From Peptococcaceae bacterium (GTDB lineage: Bacteria; Bacillota; Desulfitobacteriia; Desulfitobacteriales; Syntrophobotulaceae), in NCBI GenBank assembly GCA_009782825.1, contig WRII01000020.1, forward strand, positions 1 through 40,612: a stretch of 40,612 bases of DNA, given 5' to 3'. The notes beneath the pieces were generated by a model. That model ran no database searches, was not told the DNA's origin, and saw only the letters and a list, made by a program, of their open reading frames with translations. Of this stretch, positions 15,812-23,599 are shown piece by piece. Every line of letters begins with the position of its first letter. The first letter of the stretch is position 1. The translations under genes were made by a program, and so were the position numbers.

Positions 15812-16942
15812 ATGATGTCAGTGTTCTGGACAGTGTTTTGGTTCATCATTGTCATTAGCGTCTTAGTCTTTGTCCATGAATTTGGCCATTTTATTATGGC
15901 CAAGCGAAGCGGTATCAAAGTTATTGAGTTTGCCTTGGGGTTTGGCCCTAAGCTGATTAAAGTCCAGCGGGGGGAAACCTTATATAGTGTGCGTGCGCTT
16001 CCTCTCGGGGGGTTTTGCCGCTTTTTAAGTGAGCATGCCGACTTGGTTCCGGAACTGGAGGAAGGAAAAATCACTCAGGAGGACTATGACCGCTTGCTGC
16101 CCCGCGCTTTTGAGCGTAAAAGTTATACCCGCCGCATGGGCGTTCTTTTGGGCGGTTCGGTTTTCAACCTTCTGTTTGGAGCGGTGTTGTTTATTCTTCT
16201 GTATGCTGTGTGGGGCGTCGAGGTTCCATCCAATATGCTTGCTGAGGTCACCCCTAATTCTCCGGCCAGTCACCAAGGATTGCTTCCCGGAGATCGCATT
16301 GTCTCTATAAATGGCCTTTCCACCCCTGATTGGGAAGCTATAACATCGGCTATACAGGCAGTGTCTCAATCGGATCCACAGACAGAACCGCAACCCGGTC
16401 TCCAGACTCTCACCCTAACGGTGCAGTCGTCTGAAGGCGACCTTCGGGATGTCAGTGTGACACCCGAATATAATGCTGATATGAAGAGGGCTATTATTGG
16501 CATCAATGCCAGTGATGACTATACTTACCGTAAAGTCTCCCCTATAGAAGCGCTTAAGCGCGGCACGACAATCACGGGAACCGTTACCAAGAACATTGTG
16601 TCCTCTCTCTTCGGCTTATTTACAAAAGGCCAGGGCGCGGATCAAATGGTTGGAGTTGTGGGTATAGCGCAAATTGTTGGTCAAGGCGCGGCGAAAGGCC
16701 TCTACACGCTTGGACTCTTAACGGCAATCCTCAGTATCAATTTCTGTATTGTCAATTTGCTTCCCCTTCCCGCCCTTGATGGGGGTCAGGTGGCCACGCT
16801 GACTTATGAGAAAATTCGCGGCAAAGAGTTAAAGCCCGAAACCAAAGGGTTTATTCAGCTGGTTGGGTTTGCGCTGCTCATGACATTGATGGTGGTGCTT
16901 ATTTTTAAGGATGTTCTTTTTCCTGTGGTGCCGGTACCCTAG
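15812..16942 (+). CDS. rseP: RIP metalloprotease RseP (site-2 protease)
   Basis: The product is 376 residues, or 375 from the second ATG at 15815. The first membrane helix carries the zinc site HEFGH. A PDZ domain lies around GLLPGDRIVSINGL. The C-terminal LLPLPALDGGQ supplies the third zinc ligand region, followed by a last helix. Site-2 proteases cleave anti-sigma factors and other single-span proteins inside the membrane. In spore-formers a relative processes sigma factors, but this one occupies the housekeeping dxr-rseP position. The ribosome site AGAGAGAGGA fits 15812. An out-of-frame ATG at 15808 gives only a short peptide. Confidence 0.95.
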   Translation: MMSVFWTVFWFIIVISVLVFVHEFGHFIMAKRSGIKVIEFALGFGPKLIKVQRGETLYSVRALPLGGFCRFLSEHADLVPELEEGKITQEDYDRLLPRAFERKSYTRRMGVLLGGSVFNLLFGAVLFILLYAVWGVEVPSNMLAEVTPNSPASHQGLLPGDRIVSINGLSTPDWEAITSAIQAVSQSDPQTEPQPGLQTLTLTVQSSEGDLRDVSVTPEYNADMKRAIIGINASDDYTYRKVSPIEALKRGTTITGTVTKNIVSSLFGLFTKGQGADQMVGVVGIAQIVGQGAAKGLYTLGLLTAILSINFCIVNLLPLPALDGGQVATLTYEKIRGKELKPETKGFIQLVGFALLMTLMVVLIFKDVLFPVVPVP

Positions 16943-16977
16943 TGCTGCTCTAATGCCGCAGAGACGAGGGGATGGAT

Positions 16978-17955
16978 ATGGATCAACGCACATGGCTGGC
17001 TATCGTCAATGAACATGCGGGCAAGAAAACCACTCAAAAGTGGCCTGCCCTCCATGACAAGCTGCTGGGTCACGGCATTTGTGTGGATGTGCAAAGAACC
17101 GAAGCGCCTGGCCATGCTCGAGAAATTGCGGCTCACGGACTCCTGAGCGGATATACGGGAATCATTGCCGCGGGCGGCGATGGAACGCTGAACGAGGCCG
17201 TTAATGGGTTTTGGCAGAATACCAAACTTATCAATCCGGAGGCGGCGCTGACTTTTATCAACTTGGGTACCGGCGGGGATTTTGCCCGCTTTGCCACCGA
17301 GGTCGGCGCGGCCACCTTTGAGGCCGACACAGCACCGACTCCAGACCCTGTAGACAGACTCCTCCACGGACGGCTTCAGGCTGTAGATATCGGCTTGGCT
17401 CAGTTTGCGGCTGAGGGATCCGAGACACAACGCCGATACTTCATCAATGTGGCCAATGTGGGGATCGGCGCCGAATCGGCACAACGAGTCAACAGGCAGA
17501 AAGCCAAACATGGCAGTGGAACCTTATCTTTTCTGAAAGGAACATTAGCCACCCTGCTGAAATACAAACCCCAGCCTCTGCGCATCGTTATCGATGACGA
17601 CTGTAAGCTCGACGAAGAGATATATGGAGTCATGGTGTGTAACGGACGCTATATTGGCGCCGGTATGATGATTGCCCCACAGGCCCAGATCACGGATGCT
17701 TTATTTGACATTATCGTCATTCGCAAGATGTCTTTGGTAAAATTATTGTCCAATTTCCCCAAAATCTATCGCGGCGCCCATCTGGATGTCCCGGACATTG
17801 AATTCTGGCGCGGATCTCAGGTGGAAATTGGTGGCAGCTTAGAGGCGCCCTCTGGTCGAAAGGCTCTTGTCGAACTTGATGGCGAAATTCTTGGTATCTG
17901 TCCCGCTTCATACACTCTTCTTCCCCAAGCTCTGCTGCTGTGGCTGCCTGAGTAA
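16978..17955 (+). CDS. diacylglycerol/lipid kinase family protein (YegS/DagK type)
   Basis: The product is about 325 residues. Two in-frame ATGs (16972 and 16978) exist; the second has the better spacing from GAGGGG. The DAGK catalytic loop IIAAGGDGTLNEAVNG and the glycine-rich NLGTGGDFAR are present, along with the C-terminal beta-sandwich (CNGRYIGAGMMIAPQAQITD, then LFDI). Such enzymes phosphorylate diacylglycerol or related lipids with ATP. A role in recycling diacylglycerol from lipoteichoic acid or feeding cdsA would fit the neighbourhood, but the substrate is inferred. It follows rseP by about 30 bases. Its stop is directly followed by the GGGACTGTAACTAA motif. Confidence 0.88.
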   Translation: MDQRTWLAIVNEHAGKKTTQKWPALHDKLLGHGICVDVQRTEAPGHAREIAAHGLLSGYTGIIAAGGDGTLNEAVNGFWQNTKLINPEAALTFINLGTGGDFARFATEVGAATFEADTAPTPDPVDRLLHGRLQAVDIGLAQFAAEGSETQRRYFINVANVGIGAESAQRVNRQKAKHGSGTLSFLKGTLATLLKYKPQPLRIVIDDDCKLDEEIYGVMVCNGRYIGAGMMIAPQAQITDALFDIIVIRKMSLVKLLSNFPKIYRGAHLDVPDIEFWRGSQVEIGGSLEAPSGRKALVELDGEILGICPASYTLLPQALLLWLPE

Positions 17956-17969
17956 GGGACTGTAACTAA
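17956..17969 (+). repeat. GGGACTGTAACTAA element-tip motif directly after the lipid-kinase stop
   Basis: It is identical to the left tip of the inverted-repeat element at 6251 for 14 bases and then diverges. It starts on the base after the TAA stop. The remaining bases to 18178 show nothing I can name. Confidence 0.6.
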
Positions 17970-18178
17970 GAACACCGTGCTGCATCCTCAATGGATTTTG
18001 GCGGAAAATAGTATCCGATCTCTGTACTGCGGGAGCTTCCGTCCCTGCTCAAATTATGTATGTGTGCTTGTCTCGCTTTGTTCGATAAAATGTCTCCCTT
18101 CAACATGATAGGCTTATTTTACGCCCTTTTGTGTTTATGGGAGATCATGAGAATGATAATTCACATTTGGCTGTGCTT

Positions 18179-18436
18179 TCAGCCGGCGCCGCTTTCTTTG
18201 TACTTGCGCCTTGTGGCTTCGCCGCCTCGGATGTGCCTTTCGGCTTTGTTGCTGTCTAAAACAGTTTTTACTTTTGATGATAAGTTTTTATTGATCTGCG
18301 GGAGACGTTCCGTAACGTCTTTGTGGACTGTGCTTTTACTTACACCAAAAATTTCTGCTGTTTGACGAACGGTAGCGCTGGACTCAATAATGTAGGAGCC
18401 GATTTCTAAAGCTCTTTTTTTAATGTGCTCTTGCAC
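18179..18436 (-). CDS. spoIIID: stage III sporulation transcriptional regulator SpoIIID
   Basis: GTG 18436 with AAAGGGGAG upstream gives 85 residues, the normal family length. A TTG at 18460 would add eight residues across the ribosome binding site. The product aligns over its whole length with the family: QEHIKKRALEIGSYIIESSA, the helix-turn-helix IFGVSKSTVHKDVTERLP and the C-terminal RHIRGGEATRRKYK basic tail. SpoIIID is a DNA-binding regulator in the mother cell that adjusts the sigma-E regulon and the switch to sigma-K. The upstream 330 bases to the SASP gene carry no gene I can support. Confidence 0.96.
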   Translation of the reverse strand: MQEHIKKRALEIGSYIIESSATVRQTAEIFGVSKSTVHKDVTERLPQINKNLSSKVKTVLDSNKAERHIRGGEATRRKYKESGAG

Positions 18437-18768
18437 GGTCTTCTCCCCTTTATCAGCCAAATCTTAGTTCATATATATTCCGAGCACACAGAAAAAGACA
18501 TCCGCAAACGGGATATCTTTCTTGGTAAATATTTCTTTTATGGTCAGGAAGTCCCTTACAGCTTAAAATCTATAGATCTTGTCTTCATGAGCAGTGATTC
18601 CCTAAAGAGTGTCTTTATAATTTCCCGCAAAGGGAACTTGCATAAAGTTCCAGCTATAAATGAACAATAGGGTTCAAATACTATCGATAGAATAGAGATA
18701 TAAAATTTTGCCGCCAGAAATAATCAGCCATCAAAAACTATATTTTATTTAAGAAGGAGGATAACTCA

Positions 18769-18951
18769 ATGTCTAGGCAAAGAGGCGTGATGTCCGAAGA
18801 ATTGAAATACAATATTGCCCGTGAAATGGGTGTAGAAAAAACAGTCTCCAGTCAAGGCTGGGGAGCTGTCTCCGCGAAAGATTGCGGTAATATGGTCACC
18901 AAAGCCATCGAAATCGCCAGTCGAAGCACAGACGATCGCAGAACGAAATGA
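18769..18951 (+). CDS. alpha/beta-type small acid-soluble spore protein
   Basis: The 60-residue protein begins MSRQRGVMSEELKYNIAREM and carries the DNA-binding signature GWGAVSAKDCGNMVTKAIEI. These proteins coat forespore DNA, shift it towards an A-like form and protect it from UV. They are cut by the GPR protease during germination, with the site expected in the EELKYNIA region. AGAAGGAGGA precedes the ATG. Transcription should be sigma-G dependent, but I could not place a convincing promoter. A strong terminator follows. Confidence 0.95.
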   Translation: MSRQRGVMSEELKYNIAREMGVEKTVSSQGWGAVSAKDCGNMVTKAIEIASRSTDDRRTK

Positions 18952-18954
18952 AAC

Positions 18955-18979
18955 GAAGGGGGAAACCCCTTCTTTTTTT
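18955..18979 (+). terminator. intrinsic terminator of the SASP gene
   Basis: GAAGGGG, a short A-rich loop and CCCCTTC are followed by seven T residues. Confidence 0.9.
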
Positions 18980-19157
18980 GGCCTCATCTCGGAAAACATT
19001 CGGAAAACATGCGAAAAACATGCAGGTTGATAGGCTCTCTCAGGTGTGATAAGCTTATTAAGGGGACAGGCAAGGAATAGAGCTAACCGTATGACTCGCC
19101 ATCCCCTGAGCAAAAAGATAAAAGAACCCAAAAAACCGAAGGAAAAATGAGGGGATT

Positions 19158-20390
19158 ATGCGCACAAACAAAAAACCATTTATTTTTGTTGTATTAGCTA
19201 TATTCACGCTTGCTGTTGGAATAGGGGCTTTCTGGGCCATCCCCCAACTCTTCCAGCCTCCAGACCCCCACATCTCTTCCACAGAAACCACACCCAATTC
19301 CCCCGAACCGGCCTTCGTCGATATTGACCTCGCCTGCGTTGGCGATATTCTGATTCATAGCCCTATCATCGACGCCGCCAAAACAGATACCGGATATGAT
19401 TTTCGGCCTATATTCACCTACGTCAAACCCTATCTTGAGAAAGCCGATCTTACCCTCGCCAATTTGGAGGGCTCCCTGGGCGGCCCCTCACAGAAATACT
19501 CAGGATACCCGTTGTTCAATTGTCCTGACACCATAGTTGACGCCCTCAAAGACGCCGGCGTAGACGTTTTAAACACTGCGAATAATCACTGTTTCGATTC
19601 GGGAGAAGAGGGGTTTTTCCGCACCATTGACACTGTGCGCGGCAAGGGCTTAGGCCTCATTGGAACCCGCAAGATAAAACAAGAACCCTCTTACGACATC
19701 AAAACCGTTAAAGGCCTCTCCGTCGGTATCATCAGCTTCGGGTATGCCTCCTACATAGATTCAGGCCTGAATATTAACGGCAACCCCGCGCCCGCCTCCA
19801 TAGTAAACTTATTAAATTTTCTCGACTACACCCGTCTGGACAGCGAACTGGAAAAACTGCGCACCACTGTGGCCGCTGCCCGGACAGACGGCGCTCAGAT
19901 TATCATTGTCCACATGCATTGGGGCGAAGAATACCAGCTTCATTCTCACTCCCTTCAACAGCGCGCCGCCCAAGAACTCGCCAATTTAAAAGTTGATGTG
20001 ATCTTTGGCAGCCACCCTCACGTTCTTCAAGAAGCCACCTACGTTGCCGCGGCATCTCTAGACCATAAGACCCCTGTCTATTACTCTCTGGGCAATTTTA
20101 TATCCAATCAGCGCGTCGAGACGCTTAACAATATCAATACCGAGCACGGCCTGATCGCCCAAATCACCCTGCGCCATCACTCAGACGGCCGCAACGAAAT
20201 CTTAAACAGCAGCTACATTGCCACATGGGTTAACAAAAAAACCGGCGCCAAAACCCTCTACGAAATCATCCCTGTCGCCCAAGCCCTCGACGACCTCAAC
20301 GCCTTCCCCAATCTCGTCCCCGCCGATCGCTCACGTCTGCTTTCCTGCCAAGAGAGCGTTGAAAACCTCATGGCGGGGATCAAACCCTAA
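19158..20390 (+). CDS. CapA-family (PGA_cap) metallophosphatase-fold protein, copy 1
   Basis: The 410-residue protein has an N-terminal membrane anchor (FIFVVLAIFTLAVGIGAFWA) and then the CapA domain: LACVGDILIH, KADLTLANLEGSLG, the NTANNHCFDSG metal-site motif, IIIVHMHWGEEY, IFGSHPHVLQ and YYSLGNFISNQR. The domain should be extracytoplasmic. CapA proteins belong to the calcineurin-like fold and are tied to poly-gamma-glutamate capsule in Bacillus. No capB, capC or capD is nearby, so that role is doubtful here. GAGGGGA precedes the ATG. It is followed 20 bases later by a paralogue, and the last 171 bases of the two genes are almost identical. Confidence 0.9.
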   Translation: MRTNKKPFIFVVLAIFTLAVGIGAFWAIPQLFQPPDPHISSTETTPNSPEPAFVDIDLACVGDILIHSPIIDAAKTDTGYDFRPIFTYVKPYLEKADLTLANLEGSLGGPSQKYSGYPLFNCPDTIVDALKDAGVDVLNTANNHCFDSGEEGFFRTIDTVRGKGLGLIGTRKIKQEPSYDIKTVKGLSVGIISFGYASYIDSGLNINGNPAPASIVNLLNFLDYTRLDSELEKLRTTVAAARTDGAQIIIVHMHWGEEYQLHSHSLQQRAAQELANLKVDVIFGSHPHVLQEATYVAAASLDHKTPVYYSLGNFISNQRVETLNNINTEHGLIAQITLRHHSDGRNEILNSSYIATWVNKKTGAKTLYEIIPVAQALDDLNAFPNLVPADRSRLLSCQESVENLMAGIKP

Positions 20391-20410
20391 CTTCCCCCAG
20401 GAGGACAATT

Positions 20411-21658
20411 ATGAGCAAAAAACTTCTGCCCCTGACCCTAATCCTTGTCTCGCTATGCCTCCTTGTCGTGGGAGGATTCTGGGCCTTTCCCAAACTCTTT
20501 GACACCAAAGATCCGGGAACGATCCTCTCAGAAAACCCCAACGACCCCTCTTCCTCAGAGCCCCTTTTCACAGACATTGACCTAGCCTGCGTTGGCGACA
20601 TCCTGATCCACAATACCGTCTTCCTTGCCGCCCAAACCAGTCCCTCAGAGTATGACTTCCGGCCCCAATTCACCCATGTCAAACCCCTGCTGGAGAAAGC
20701 CGATCTGACCATTGCCAACCTGGAAGTCCCCTTGGGCGGCCCCTCACAAAGCTACTCCGGCTACCCCCAGTTCAACTGTCCTGACACCATCACCGACGCC
20801 CTCAAAGATGCCGGAGTGGACGTTGTGACCCATGCCAACAACCACTGTATGGACACAGGTCAAGCCGGTTTTTTCCGTACCATTGATATTGTGCGCGGCA
20901 AAGGCTTAGATATTATCGGAACACGTAAAAACGAACAAGAGCCTCCGTATCTCATCAAAACCCTTAAAGGCGTTCCCATCGGCCTCATCAGCTTCGGCTA
21001 TGGCTCCTCTGCCGAATCCGGCACAAGCATTAACGGCCTGCCCCTGCCTTCCTCTATGGCAAACCTGTTAAATTTCGTTGACTACGACCACCTCGACAGC
21101 GAATTAGAAAAACTGCGCGCCACTGTTTCCGCCGCCCGGGCAGACGGGGCTCGTGTCATTGTGGTCTGTATGCACTGGGGCAACGAATACCAACTGCGCT
21201 CAGACCCCCCCCAACAGCGCGTTGCACAAGAACTGGCCGAGCTGCGAGTGGACATCGTTTTTGGCAGCCACCCCCACGTTCTCCAGGAAGCCGCCTACGT
21301 CTCCGCCAAAACCTCCCCCTCCGCGGAGGCCCACTCCACGCTCGTCTATTATTCACTGGGTAATTTTATTTCGGATCAGCGCTTGGAAACCGTTAACAAT
21401 ATCCATACCGAACACGGTATGATCGCCCAGGTCACCTTGCGCCATCACGCAGATGGCCGTAACGAAATCTTGTCTGGCGGCTACACCGCCACATGGGTTA
21501 ACAAAAAAACCAGCGCCAAAACCCTCTACGAAATCATCCCTGTCGCCCAAGCCCTCGACGACCTCACCGCCTTCCCCAATCTCGTCCCCGCCGATCGCTC
21601 ACGTCTGCTTTCCTGCCAAGAGAGCGTTGAAAACCTCATGGCGGGGATCAAACCCTAA
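20411..21658 (+). CDS. CapA-family (PGA_cap) metallophosphatase-fold protein, copy 2
   Basis: The 415-residue product is closely similar to the preceding gene along its length. It has an anchor near residues 5-25, LACVGDILIH, LTIANLEVPLGGPS, NNHCMDTGQAGFF, VVCMHWGNEYQL, VFGSHPHVLQEA and YYSLGNFISDQR. AGGAGG lies upstream of the ATG. It differs from copy 1 mainly in the surface loops and has a short insertion near residue 300 (KTSPSAEAHS). The pair is presumably one transcript. The stop codon is fused to a dispersed repeat that ends in a hairpin before the convergent spoIID. Confidence 0.9.
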   Translation: MSKKLLPLTLILVSLCLLVVGGFWAFPKLFDTKDPGTILSENPNDPSSSEPLFTDIDLACVGDILIHNTVFLAAQTSPSEYDFRPQFTHVKPLLEKADLTIANLEVPLGGPSQSYSGYPQFNCPDTITDALKDAGVDVVTHANNHCMDTGQAGFFRTIDIVRGKGLDIIGTRKNEQEPPYLIKTLKGVPIGLISFGYGSSAESGTSINGLPLPSSMANLLNFVDYDHLDSELEKLRATVSAARADGARVIVVCMHWGNEYQLRSDPPQQRVAQELAELRVDIVFGSHPHVLQEAAYVSAKTSPSAEAHSTLVYYSLGNFISDQRLETVNNIHTEHGMIAQVTLRHHADGRNEILSGGYTATWVNKKTSAKTLYEIIPVAQALDDLTAFPNLVPADRSRLLSCQESVENLMAGIKP

Positions 21659-21735
21659 TGCGGGCTTTGCCCGCAAGTGGTCAGTGGTCAGTGATCAGTG
21701 CTTACTGACCACTAACCACTGATCACTGACCACTT
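21656..21735. repeat. dispersed intergenic repeat, copy C, forming a long hairpin
   Basis: TAATGCGGGCTTTGCCCGCA and the following AGTGGTCAGTG are the same as at 32350. A CAGTGGTCAGTGATCAGTG arm then faces CACTGATCACTGACCACT across a short loop. It lies between the convergent capA copy 2 and spoIID stops and could serve as a two-way terminator. Confidence 0.75.
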
Positions 21736-21739
21736 AAAA

Positions 21740-22756
21740 TTACATATCTGCCTCCTCATGGGCAACTTTATCAATCTGATTCAACTCCGTCCCCTGATAA
21801 TAATGTGCCAGAATCGCCTCATACCCCCGTCCCTGAAGAGCCATATTTTGCGCGCCATACTGGGAGAGACCCACACCATGCCCATAGCCGAAAGTTGTTA
21901 AATAGATCTTCCCCTCCCTGATTTCCCACTCCACATCTGTAGAGGCCAGCTCCAACGCTTTACGAAAATCCGTCCCTTTGATCTCGTGTCCCGCCACAGA
22001 AATCCTGGCAATGCGGCCAGCTGTCGTCCGCTCCAGGACTTTGATGTCAGACGCGCCCAAACCCGTACCAGACTGAATATTGAGAGCCCGCAAAAATTCC
22101 TTCACCTTCATACTCTTCTGGCGTACATACCCTCCCCCTTCAGGCCCCTCACTTTCCGGAGAAGATACACTGCTCAAATAGCTCAGGCTCCCCCCCCAAA
22201 CATCATCTGAACTCTCAGTAGGAAGCCTGCCCGTATTGCTAAAAAAAGCTGTAGTCGCTAGAGTATGCTCAAACATAAGCACCTGCCCGCAAGTCTGCCG
22301 AACAGCCCCGGCAATTTTAGCTCTATTCCCCTCATAATCAGCTCCCCAACGCTCCCTCAGCTGTTCGTCAGAACGCCACACCTGAGTCGCCGTGGTGGTA
22401 TCTACATCATACTCCGTGCCGCCGGCCAGCGCTGCCGCAATACGCCTCGCCGCAAAAGTCCTCGACGCCACCCCCTGGGCCTTGAGAGCCTCCATCTCAA
22501 AATTCGCCGGCATCTCCGCGGCCACGACGCCAATCACATACTCCTCCAGAGCCATCGTGCATACATCTCCCGAAGGCATGAGAACACGGATCGTTTCCTG
22601 CCCCCTCGCTTCTTGGCGCTGCCCATTAATCCAAAAAGGAATCAAAGCCGCCACTACGATGCCAAGAAACAGGAGACCCAGCCACAACTGCCCGGTTTGG
22701 CTGTTCCAGAGCTTTTTCCGAGTCCTTTTCCGGGTCTCTCGCCCGCCCTTTCGCAT
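21740..22756 (-). CDS. spoIID: stage II sporulation protein D (SpoIID)
   Basis: ATG 22756 follows GGGGGTGAG and gives 338 residues. The longer frame to 22906 runs through a repeat motif and is not favoured. A basic N-terminus leads to one membrane helix (LWLGLLFLGIVVAALIPFWI). The SpoIID domain has AAEMPANFEMEALKAQGVAS, RTFA, TAFFSNTG and YGHGVGLSQYGAQNMA followed by HYYQGTEL. SpoIID is a lytic transglycosylase that, with SpoIIP and SpoIIM, trims peptidoglycan during forespore engulfment. It is on the same strand as spoIIID, but SASP and capA genes lie between them. No spoIIQ is present. Confidence 0.94.
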   Translation of the reverse strand: MRKGGRETRKRTRKKLWNSQTGQLWLGLLFLGIVVAALIPFWINGQRQEARGQETIRVLMPSGDVCTMALEEYVIGVVAAEMPANFEMEALKAQGVASRTFAARRIAAALAGGTEYDVDTTTATQVWRSDEQLRERWGADYEGNRAKIAGAVRQTCGQVLMFEHTLATTAFFSNTGRLPTESSDDVWGGSLSYLSSVSSPESEGPEGGGYVRQKSMKVKEFLRALNIQSGTGLGASDIKVLERTTAGRIARISVAGHEIKGTDFRKALELASTDVEWEIREGKIYLTTFGYGHGVGLSQYGAQNMALQGRGYEAILAHYYQGTELNQIDKVAHEEADM

Positions 22757-22879
22757 ATATCTCACCCCCCGCACACCCTCAACCCTTGCGATCTCCCAGA
22801 TAAAGCTTTTCTGAGATAATTCATATGCTTCTCTTGGACAAAGTATGAGTGCGCCTCTTGCACTGCAAAAAACCCCTAA

Positions 22880-22897
22880 GGGGCTGTAACTAAATAA
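22880..22897 (+). repeat. GGGGCTGTAACTAAATAA element-tip motif
   Basis: Eighteen bases are identical to the tip of the inverted-repeat element (right-end version). They lie upstream of spoIID and before the DUF3787 gene. No partner end is visible nearby. Confidence 0.65.
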
Positions 22898-22992
22898 ATA
22901 TTTCATGACATCTCAAGCCATACTATATAACAAGCACCTATTTCAGAAACCATTGCCATACTTTAATTTAATTTAAGAAGGAAGATGATCTC

Positions 22993-23172
22993 ATGAAAAA
23001 ATCCAAGGACATGAGACAAATTGTGTCCTCCCCGCCGGCACTTTCGCCAGAGTCCCATATGACTCATCCCCTGAGCGATGTAGAGAGCCTTCGTGAAGAC
23101 AGCCTGGCCAGTGTGCCGCCCCTCAGCGATGTTATTGAAGCCAAAGAGTGGGTCGACAGCAATCAAAAATAA
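22993..23172 (+). CDS. DUF3787-like micro-protein (59 residues)
   Basis: GAAGGAAG lies seven to eight bases ahead of ATG 22993. The product has a basic start (MKKSKDMRQIV), the segment HMTHPLSDVESLREDSLASV, and ends PPLSDVIEAKEWVDSNQK. The EAKEWVDxN(Q/K)K ending is characteristic of the small clostridial family DUF3787, which has no known function. It is soluble and has no Cys. It is single-gene, between spoIID (divergent) and a non-coding stretch. Confidence rests on the ribosome site and the family ending. Confidence 0.7.
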   Translation: MKKSKDMRQIVSSPPALSPESHMTHPLSDVESLREDSLASVPPLSDVIEAKEWVDSNQK

Positions 23173-23245
23173 CCAAAAAGAGGCTGCACCAGATGTTCTT
23201 CACTCTGACACAGCATAAAAGTGAGGGTGCGGGACACATCCCTGT

Positions 23246-23288
23246 GCAAGCAGAATGATTTTGTCTTTTGTAAAATTATTCTGCTTGC
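23246..23288. terminator. 17-bp stem hairpin downstream of the DUF3787 gene
   Basis: GCAAGCAGAATGATTTT is followed by a nine-base loop and AAAATTATTCTGCTTGC (one G-T pair). No T-run follows, so it may stabilise a transcript end or mark a processing site rather than terminate efficiently. The rest of 23173-23599 is AT-rich and shows no gene. Confidence 0.5.
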
Positions 23289-23599
23289 AACCTCCCCCAC
23301 TCTCCAACATAAGCATTTAGAATCGCACAATTAAGAATTAATCTTGCAATTAATTTTTTAATTTTTTTCTATTGAAGAGGAAGCAGCTCGTTCTTATAGA
23401 ATTGTAGATATAGCAGCATTGTGCAGAATCGTTGGAATAATCTGAACAATAGCAAAGCACTATGGTAATAAAGTGGCAGATTTGGCTTTTTGCACTTTTT
23501 ATGCAATTTTATAAGACATTGTAGTGTGGGACATAAACTTGCTGAGTTCAGAATAATGAAACATTAAAAAAATTCACAAAAACGGAGGAGATGAATGGA

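Noticed and set aside
18425-18670. 81-codon plus-strand frame upstream of the SASP gene
   Set aside because: It overlaps the spoIIID start, lacks a ribosome site and has no family resemblance.
19091-19150. 19-codon basic ORF before capA copy 1 (MTRHPLSKKIKEPKKPKEK)
   Set aside because: No convincing ribosome site; its resemblance to the MTHPLS string of the DUF3787 gene is short and may be chance.
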